The notes under the pieces were generated by a model. That model had not been told where the DNA came from, made no database searches, and was given only the letters and a program-made list of their open reading frames with translations. The position numbers were made by a program, and so were the translations under genes. From a bacterium (GTDB lineage: Bacteria > NPL-UPA2 > JAUVJM01), in assembly GCA_030606215.1 (NCBI GenBank), contig JAUWGW010000004.1:44519-108518 (forward strand): a stretch of DNA of 64,000 nucleotides, written 5' to 3'. Below, piece by piece: positions 57,144-64,000 of the stretch (its first letter is position 1; each line of letters begins with the position of its first letter).

Positions 57144-60100
57144 TTTGTTGCCCGAAATTTTCTACTATCTTAATTTCCTCCGGCGTGAGGCCGTATAATT
57201 TATAAACCATCTGGTCAATTTGTTTTTCGTAGTCGCAGACTTTGGCTTGCTTGGCTGGGTTTTGTAGATAGTCGTCGTCTTTTGTGATGCCGAGGATGTT
57301 GTTGACGAGTTCAACAATCGGCTTCTGCTTCTCCGGCGGTACATCTGGGATGGGGATGTTGTCAAAATATTTTCCAAACCATTTGATTCCATCTTTCCCC
57401 CAGATTACAGAGCCAAGTTTGAAATAGAATAGAACAACTTTTGAATTTAATACCGCTGACAAATACTCAATATTATCTCCAACTGCAAAAGAAGAACTGT
57501 CTACCGTAAATTCGCCATTTACACTTATTGAGAAAGCATTTTGATTTGACAATCGTGTCCAAACCAATTTTTTCATTGAAAACTTGTCATAGTAATTACA
57601 GTTTCTCAATTCATACCATTTTTTTTGTCCGTATTTTGCTTCATAAACTTCTTCCAATTCAGCTCTGTGCTTAGTTAAATACTTATATATGGCTGGATAG
57701 TTTTGAATTTTAATATCAGTAGAAGTGAAAACCAAATATTGGTTAGGCTTACTTATTGAATAACGTTTAATATTAGCTCCTCTTAAAACAGGAACAAGTA
57801 TTTCCTTGCTTTTAGAATCTTCTTTTATTAGCTCTTTTCTTTTAAATTCATCAATGATAAAAATATTGTTTGCCCCCGTTGTAATTCCACGGTTAATTGT
57901 TATTCCCTTCCACTTATTAAAAGGCACTCCTTTACTTTCAATTTTTTGCTTCAAACTTTGAGATCCAGTTTCATCAAAGCTCCATTGACTTTCCTGATAA
58001 AAACTTCGTGCAACTTTTTTGCCACCTGACGCAATTACGTCGAGATTTAATTCGCCCTTCACTTCGTTTACAAAAAGTTTCTTGTCAGAGGGTTTGTTGT
58101 TTTGAATAAATGTAACAATGCTTCCTACATTTGCGCTTTCAAAAACATTTATCTCATTAAAATTGATAAGTTCAAGAATGTTCTTTTGAGAAAGGTATTT
58201 CCTCAATCCAACACCATAGTTTGTAAAACAAAATCTGTTTGATGATATATAAGAGAGAATTCCATTCGCATGTGAAAGATTCATTCCTTTTTCGTAGAAC
58301 AAGCAATAGATGTCAGCACCTTTTGAAAATGTCTTATAATTCTGTTTGCTCAAAACAGCGTTTGTTTCTTTTGGAAGATTAGCAATAGAAACATACGGCG
58401 GGTTGGCAATCACTACATCAAAACCTTTCTTTTCGTGAAACACTTCCGAAAAATACACTTCAAAATCAAAGTCCTTATGTCCATTGGTGATTTGGCCGAT
58501 TAGCTCTTCAATTTGATTTTTGTATTCCTGTTTTTTGCCAACGTTTGTTTCGTCAAAAAATAGCGGTTTTAATTCTTCAAGCTCGTTAAACTGTTGCCAG
58601 TTAGAAAGATTTTTCTCAACTCCCAAAAGCGAATTGCCACAAACGATTTTATAATCCAAGTTTGGCAATGGCTTTATCTGTTTAATATCTTCCTCGTCAA
58701 CAATAAGCGATAACCACAATCGGAGTTTGGCTATTTCCACAGCTCCGGAGTCTATGTCTACACCATAGAGACAGTTTTGAATGCAGTGGCGTTTGAAATC
58801 ATAGATAGTTCGAGATTGCTTCGCTCCGCTCGCAACGATAGAAGAGGAAAATGACAAATGAGGAGTTAATGCATTGCGAGTGTGGACAATCTCATTCATC
58901 ATCCCAACAGGAAAAGCTCCGGAGCCGACTGCAGGGTCGCAGACACGGATACTTTTTAACGCATTATCAATTGGCAGAGCATTATCAATAACTGCCTGCG
59001 GTAGTTTAGACTTAGTACTTGTTCTTTTTTGTTTGCTTTCTAAAATATTCTTCTGTTTTTCAATAGCAGCATATTCATTTTCAACTGCTGTCTCACCATA
59101 TTTCACAAGTATTTCTATATCTTCCTTAGGGATTGTAATATGCCTATATTCCTGCTCAAGTTTTAATTGAGCTTTTCTTGCTTTGTTCCCAAATATGTCC
59201 GTTTGATTTGTCTCTATCGCCTGGCAGGCATGAGCGCTGTTATTAAGAGCTGTATCAAGATAATTGATTAAGCTTTGCTGACACATATAGTGAACAATCT
59301 CGCGCGGGGTATAATACGTTCCTTTGGATTTACGGTCTTTAACTTCCAGAAGATTCTCAAATACTTTTCCCAGCATTTCCGGATCAATTGCCACTTCTTT
59401 TTCAAGCGGTTCATCTTCTTTTACAGTGAAATTATAGCGGTCAAAAACATCTAAAATGCCCGTGCCAGTATCACCTTCTTTTGTTCTAATGTCATTTGAA
59501 AAAAGGGCATCCGTCAATAGAATGTCGGTATTAACCCAGTCATAATTGTTGATAGGGTCAAAAAGACCGCCGTTCAAGAAAGGTATTCTGCATTTAAATT
59601 GACTGAAATAATCGTCATTATAAGAACGATCCTCTCGTAGTGCTTCGTAGAAAAGCGGCTCTAAAATATCATTAAAGAAGTTTTTATAATTGCTGTGCTT
59701 TTTCTCAAAAAGTTCTCTTAAAAAATGTTTTGAGCCTGAGCCCCATTCTTCCCCTCTCTTAACACCAAACCAACCTTTCTTTTGCAAGAAATAGAGAAAT
59801 ACAATCTGTCCTAAAAGTTTCTTGGAAAAATTAACCGTATCAACGCCTTTGGCTTTAAAATCCTGTTTTATTTTACTGTCTTTCTTGACAATTTTATCAA
59901 GAGTATCTTTAACATCATTAAATAAATCGCGATATTTCTCAAAGAACTCTTTCGTGACCTTTTCAATGCTAAAGGCGTCCTCTAAATCTTTGAAAGTCGG
60001 ATCGCGGGCGTCATCCTGTAAGATTGGAGCTAAACGGCTCCGGGCAGTATGACTGCTTTCATTTTTGCCGACCAAAAAAGAAAATCGTCTTGCTGGCGTT

Positions 60101-60534
60101 AGTTCTTGCTTAACTTTTATCTTTTCGCCAGAAGCATCCGTCCTGTAATCCATTCTAACCAGAGAAAACCGCCAGTCTTCCATATTGTCCGCGTAGTATG
60201 CCACTACTGCTGCATCCTTCTCGCCACGGTTCTTCAGATACCATGCGACAAAATTCCGCTGCATCGTGCGGGCTCTCTCCAACGCTGTTTCCCTCTTCAA
60301 GTGGACAATTAACACGTCGAGTTCATTGCCCTCAGGGTCAACATATTTACCAACTCGTTTATATTGCTTGATATGCTTTTTGAATGAATCGGGAATATAA
60401 GGCCCGTGATATTCAAAGGCTTTAGATTCATCAATATCGTTAAATAAATTCCTGACAAAATTTGAAAACCTGTGCTCATTAAAGGTATCGTTGAATGTGT
60501 CCGTGATCAGACTAACAGCGGATTGTCTGTCCAT
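57130..60534 (-). CDS. Eco57I-type adenine-specific DNA methyltransferase with TaqI-like specificity domain
   Basis: VCDPAVGSGAFPVGMMNEI (motif I), FDVVIANPPYVSI (motif IV NPPY), GTYYTPREIVHYMCQQSLINYL; C-terminal KWKGITINRGITTGANNIFIID...VPVLRGANIKRY. Confidence 0.93.
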   Translation of the reverse strand: MDRQSAVSLITDTFNDTFNEHRFSNFVRNLFNDIDESKAFEYHGPYIPDSFKKHIKQYKRVGKYVDPEGNELDVLIVHLKRETALERARTMQRNFVAWYLKNRGEKDAAVVAYYADNMEDWRFSLVRMDYRTDASGEKIKVKQELTPARRFSFLVGKNESSHTARSRLAPILQDDARDPTFKDLEDAFSIEKVTKEFFEKYRDLFNDVKDTLDKIVKKDSKIKQDFKAKGVDTVNFSKKLLGQIVFLYFLQKKGWFGVKRGEEWGSGSKHFLRELFEKKHSNYKNFFNDILEPLFYEALREDRSYNDDYFSQFKCRIPFLNGGLFDPINNYDWVNTDILLTDALFSNDIRTKEGDTGTGILDVFDRYNFTVKEDEPLEKEVAIDPEMLGKVFENLLEVKDRKSKGTYYTPREIVHYMCQQSLINYLDTALNNSAHACQAIETNQTDIFGNKARKAQLKLEQEYRHITIPKEDIEILVKYGETAVENEYAAIEKQKNILESKQKRTSTKSKLPQAVIDNALPIDNALKSIRVCDPAVGSGAFPVGMMNEIVHTRNALTPHLSFSSSIVASGAKQSRTIYDFKRHCIQNCLYGVDIDSGAVEIAKLRLWLSLIVDEEDIKQIKPLPNLDYKIVCGNSLLGVEKNLSNWQQFNELEELKPLFFDETNVGKKQEYKNQIEELIGQITNGHKDFDFEVYFSEVFHEKKGFDVVIANPPYVSIANLPKETNAVLSKQNYKTFSKGADIYCLFYEKGMNLSHANGILSYISSNRFCFTNYGVGLRKYLSQKNILELINFNEINVFESANVGSIVTFIQNNKPSDKKLFVNEVKGELNLDVIASGGKKVARSFYQESQWSFDETGSQSLKQKIESKGVPFNKWKGITINRGITTGANNIFIIDEFKRKELIKEDSKSKEILVPVLRGANIKRYSISKPNQYLVFTSTDIKIQNYPAIYKYLTKHRAELEEVYEAKYGQKKWYELRNCNYYDKFSMKKLVWTRLSNQNAFSISVNGEFTVDSSSFAVGDNIEYLSAVLNSKVVLFYFKLGSVIWGKDGIKWFGKYFDNIPIPDVPPEKQKPIVELVNNILGITKDDDYLQNPAKQAKVCDYEKQIDQMVYKLYGLTPEEIKIVENFGQQNEKI
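58811..58839. repeat. Palindromic repeat unit inside the DNA methyltransferase
   Basis: CGAGATTGCTTCGCTCCGCTCGCAACGAT; encodes IVASGAKQSR on the minus strand. Confidence 0.8.
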
Positions 60535-60536
60535 AA

Positions 60537-63500
60537 TTAATCCTTTTTTTCGCCAATTAGGAATTCAGATAAGATGATTTCCCTTTTAGTGGAAATGACC
60601 GGCTGGTCTGATGTGGTGAAATCCAGAATGTTATATGGAATGTTTTTCTTGAGTATCGCCAGAACCTTGAGTGGATTGGCCTCTTTTTCAATTTCTTTCT
60701 TGATTCGTTTGGTAGTGTTTTGTGGAATCACGCCATCTTCATATCCTTTCAGCACCAGGCGAATGTATTCCTCATCATCATCTGTAAATCCTTGATACCG
60801 TTGGAACTCCTTCACTTTCAATCGACCAACTACATAACTCTCATTGGAGCGGCCACCCCGTGCACCTGCTCCTTTAGCTTCCAATATTTCTCCTGATGTG
60901 ATGAGAGCAAATTGGACCTTGTTCTTGTCCAGCATTGGGTAATATTGTTTTGGCGTTTTCTGGCGCGACGTATCCGGCTCACATTCAAACAGATCCACAG
61001 CCTCAAAAAACAAGAGTTCCTTGGAGCTTTTACCATCGGAGCTAAAAAACTTCCTCAGTTTACCCTTCCGGAAGAAAGTAACTAACCGGTCGGTTTTAGT
61101 ATCACTCCGTCTGGCAGAGCGGGCTTTCTTAGGTAAACGCTTTATTCTTTCAAAGAGTTCGGGCTGATTATCTCTTACATCCTGAATAAACTTTAGATAT
61201 TCCAGTTCGGACCGTTCACCTTCATCGCCTTCACCCTCGTATGTCTTCTTGCTAACTAATCGTTTATATAAAGTATCACCGAAAATTTCATGGGATGATA
61301 TGATCTCTTCTTCAGTGAGGTATCTGGCATCCTCCCCAAGCGTATCGTGAAATGCCTGGATTTTGGATTTGATATTGTCCTCCAACCCAATATGTACATC
61401 TGATTGGTCTGTTGGGAAAAAGTTAAAGATATAGATATTCTTGTATTCAGTACCTATACGGTTTACGCGTCCTACTCGCTGTAGCACTTTGGTTGGGTTC
61501 CACGGTAAGTCATAGTTAATAACAATGTTAGAACGGTGCAGGTTGATACCTTCCGCAAGCACATCCGTGCTGAGAAGAATGCTCAATTCATCCTTTTTGA
61601 CTTTGTGGGTTGGGTCGAAATTCTCTTTTACCATATCGCGGGCAGCCGTAACGGTTTTTCTGCCGTCAGAAAATAACCCTCCGTTACTGGAACAGAACAA
61701 AACCTCACTGGGAAAATGCCTATTCAAATTTTTGTGCAAATAGTCGCCGGTTTCTTTGGATTCGGTAAAAATGATAATCTTCTTGTCTCTCAGCTCTCCG
61801 TTGGTCTTCAGTTCGTTGATAAACGTTTCCAGTTTAGGATCTGAGTCTACATCCATCCACAAATCGCGGATTTCTTTGAGCAGTTTCCTGTCAGCATCTA
61901 AATCCTTCATGAATTCCGGCTTGAATTCCTCTTTATCGTATTTTTGGACCTTTTGCTGTTCCACCAGCTGCAGAATCTTTTCCTCATTATCTTCATCCAG
62001 CAAGTCATAAACATTTACCTTTTTACTGATGAGCACTGTTCCCCTGTTGAACATATCAATGAAGTCTTCGTAGGATGCCACAAAACGACCTAACGTTTTA
62101 CGAAAAGCGTAGAAGCTACTTTCAAGTCGTTTGACCAGCATGCTTTTCATAAATCCACCTACGTTGCGCTGGCTTTGTTTCTCAAATTCCGTGACTTCTT
62201 TTTTCAGGTAGAGTAAGGGTGTATAGCGAGAGTATTTGAATCTCTTAAGTAATTCCATCGTCCGGTTGAATATAGCACCGATCTTTTCATCAAATTGGTA
62301 AATTATTCGTCTTGGATCTTCCACATCCGGGAAAAATAAACCTCGCTTTTCAATATCGACGTTGAAGTAGTTAGTAATTTCTCTCCGTGTCCTTCTGACC
62401 ATAACATATTTCAGAACCTTTTCGCGGATTTCACGAGACCCTTCCTTTAGCACTTCAAGATATTCCGGGTCAGATTTATTGTAGCCTTTGAGATTATGCA
62501 TTAGGTGTTTGAAAAACTTTTCAAGGTTCGGGACACCTGGAATAGTGGACTTTTTCGGAATTTGGAATAGTTTTAACTGGCTATAAATATCCTGGAAGGT
62601 GTTGTTAAGCGGAGTAGCTGAAACAAGTATAATCTTTTTGCCAAAGCAGATCTGGTGAAGTTTTTCGAAGCCTTGCGTATATTCATTCCTGAAATGATGG
62701 GCTTCATCAATAAAGACGTAGTCATACTTCTCAATCCCTTCTTTCAATATGTGGTCAAGTTTTCCAACAGATTCAACTGTGAATTTGCTAATTCCAAAAT
62801 CAAAAAATGTATCTTTCCAGTAATCTCTTAGAACGGGTGGGCAAATTATCAGTTTGCCCCCAGGCAACTGTTGGGCCAGCAATGCAGATATAAAGGTTTT
62901 CCCTAAACCTACAACATCAGCCAGGAACACACCATTGTATGCATCCAGGATTTTCTTAGCAGAGGCTACTGCCTGTTTCTGATAGTCCAGTTCCAAAAAA
63001 CCTTCTGGAAAGTTCAGTGCAATTTCCTGATCCAGATTGATGTCTTCTTTCAGGTATTCGTATAACATCTTCAGATATAGCTCGTAGGGTGTTATATCTT
63101 CACTGAGCCATGTTTTCATCTGGATGGTCTCAATATAACCTTGTGAGATATCTACACTGTTTTTCCATAGTTCCTCAAATTGTTTCAAGGCAAACTCAAC
63201 GTCAGCCTTGTTTTTCAACTCAACATTGAATTCTCTGTTTGCAATAAGTCCGCCTTCAGAGAAATTACTGGAACCAGTAACAACCCTGCCAAAATCCCGG
63301 TCCTCTTTGTGAAATCGGCTGATATAGACCTTAGCGTGAAGATTTTCGCTGGGGTAGGCACGGAATTCTAACTTCTTTCCATTGCTGCCATTAGCAATGT
63401 CTTGTTCCTTGTTGGGGCAGTCAGTTGTCAGGAATTCCAGGAATTTCTTGATTCCCATCTCCATTTTGTAGGAATCTTCGGAATATTCCATTTCAGTTGT

Positions 63501-63788
63501 GGTACGTTCAATAAACAGGCACTTGGTTTTGCTGTGTGATTCAAAATCAAGCTGGCTTTGGGATTTTGCTGTATCAATAATCTCATAGGTTTTCCTGTCC
63601 ACATTCAAACCAACCAGGATTCTGATTTTATCGATTGACTCGAAGGACTCGTATAATTGATGGAACCCGCTTGTGCGGAAATACCCAACTAATACATCAA
63701 AGTATTGGACATCCTTCAGGGTTTTTTTGAAGCGATCTATCAGTGTAGAGCCAGGCTCGTTTGTGAAAAAGGTTTGGTCTGTATTCAT
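60537..63788 (-). CDS. PLD-nuclease-like domain fused to SNF2-type helicase
   Basis: HAKVYISRFHKEDRDFGRVVTGSSNFSEGGL (PLD HxK...GSxN); LADVVGLGKTFISALL Walker A; DEAHHFRN; SATPLNN; NIVINYDLPWNPTKVLQRVGRVNRIG. Confidence 0.93.
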   Translation of the reverse strand: MNTDQTFFTNEPGSTLIDRFKKTLKDVQYFDVLVGYFRTSGFHQLYESFESIDKIRILVGLNVDRKTYEIIDTAKSQSQLDFESHSKTKCLFIERTTTEMEYSEDSYKMEMGIKKFLEFLTTDCPNKEQDIANGSNGKKLEFRAYPSENLHAKVYISRFHKEDRDFGRVVTGSSNFSEGGLIANREFNVELKNKADVEFALKQFEELWKNSVDISQGYIETIQMKTWLSEDITPYELYLKMLYEYLKEDINLDQEIALNFPEGFLELDYQKQAVASAKKILDAYNGVFLADVVGLGKTFISALLAQQLPGGKLIICPPVLRDYWKDTFFDFGISKFTVESVGKLDHILKEGIEKYDYVFIDEAHHFRNEYTQGFEKLHQICFGKKIILVSATPLNNTFQDIYSQLKLFQIPKKSTIPGVPNLEKFFKHLMHNLKGYNKSDPEYLEVLKEGSREIREKVLKYVMVRRTRREITNYFNVDIEKRGLFFPDVEDPRRIIYQFDEKIGAIFNRTMELLKRFKYSRYTPLLYLKKEVTEFEKQSQRNVGGFMKSMLVKRLESSFYAFRKTLGRFVASYEDFIDMFNRGTVLISKKVNVYDLLDEDNEEKILQLVEQQKVQKYDKEEFKPEFMKDLDADRKLLKEIRDLWMDVDSDPKLETFINELKTNGELRDKKIIIFTESKETGDYLHKNLNRHFPSEVLFCSSNGGLFSDGRKTVTAARDMVKENFDPTHKVKKDELSILLSTDVLAEGINLHRSNIVINYDLPWNPTKVLQRVGRVNRIGTEYKNIYIFNFFPTDQSDVHIGLEDNIKSKIQAFHDTLGEDARYLTEEEIISSHEIFGDTLYKRLVSKKTYEGEGDEGERSELEYLKFIQDVRDNQPELFERIKRLPKKARSARRSDTKTDRLVTFFRKGKLRKFFSSDGKSSKELLFFEAVDLFECEPDTSRQKTPKQYYPMLDKNKVQFALITSGEILEAKGAGARGGRSNESYVVGRLKVKEFQRYQGFTDDDEEYIRLVLKGYEDGVIPQNTTKRIKKEIEKEANPLKVLAILKKNIPYNILDFTTSDQPVISTKREIILSEFLIGEKKD

Positions 63789-64000
63789 CTCTTCACTCCA
63801 AAAGAATTGCTTTCACTACTCATCCAAGAAATACCCAATAGGTTTTTTGAGAGCTTTGGCAAGCCTTTTTCGCCACTTTTTTTACGCATAGGATATCTTA
63901 TTGACGCTGTAGGAATATAAAGAAGTGGATTTTTAGCACTAATGGTTGTTTTCGACCTTCGGGAGCAAAGTTGGGAGCAAACTTTAGACTTTCCTAAATA

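Noticed and set aside
63790-64000. Possible integrase C-terminus (KFAPNFAPEGRKQPLV... reading) at the right edge
   Set aside because: TTTGCTCCCAACTTTGCTCCC duplication reads KFAPNFAP, but the frame is bounded by stops within ~35 codons and has no recombinase motif; cannot support from this window.
1-64000. CRISPR arrays, rRNA and tRNA genes
   Set aside because: No regularly spaced direct repeats with unique spacers, no rRNA-like conserved stretches and no cloverleaf I could support by eye; a tRNAscan/Infernal run would be needed to be certain.

Overview
The window is a mostly minus-strand, gene-dense chromosomal segment from a diderm (Tol-Pal, secretin and outer-membrane barrel genes present), probably of an uncultured lineage. 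From left to right: the 3' end of alanine racemase; rsmI; a PIN/TRAM protein; the conserved rpsF-ssb-rpsR-rplI-dnaB cluster (reverse orientation); ychF-pth-rplY; secreted and outer-membrane proteins including two that share a CFI-box-type C-terminus; envelope glycosyltransferases; a tolQ-tolR-tolA/tonB-tolB-pal-ompA cluster; an hldD-like epimerase; a fused MrfA helicase/MrfB exonuclease-like protein; a WcaJ-like polysaccharide glycosyltransferase cluster; a type II secretion (gsp) operon interrupted by a 3.2 kb cargo block with a toxin-antitoxin pair; mnmG; and an accessory region (about 48.8-64 kb) with RhuM-Fic/XRE, decayed genes and a compact putative defence operon. That operon is PLD-SNF2 helicase / Eco57I-type methyltransferase / 40-aa ORF / SIR2 / 1079-aa protein, nearly all overlapping or abutting, and it is the best candidate for an undescribed system. 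A second theme is short palindromic repeats embedded in frame inside otherwise conserved genes (alr, ychF, a secreted protein gene, mrfA-like, gspJ, gspH, methyltransferase), resembling in-CDS palindromic elements described in Rickettsia. All calls come from reading the supplied sequence and translations; no database searches were run.
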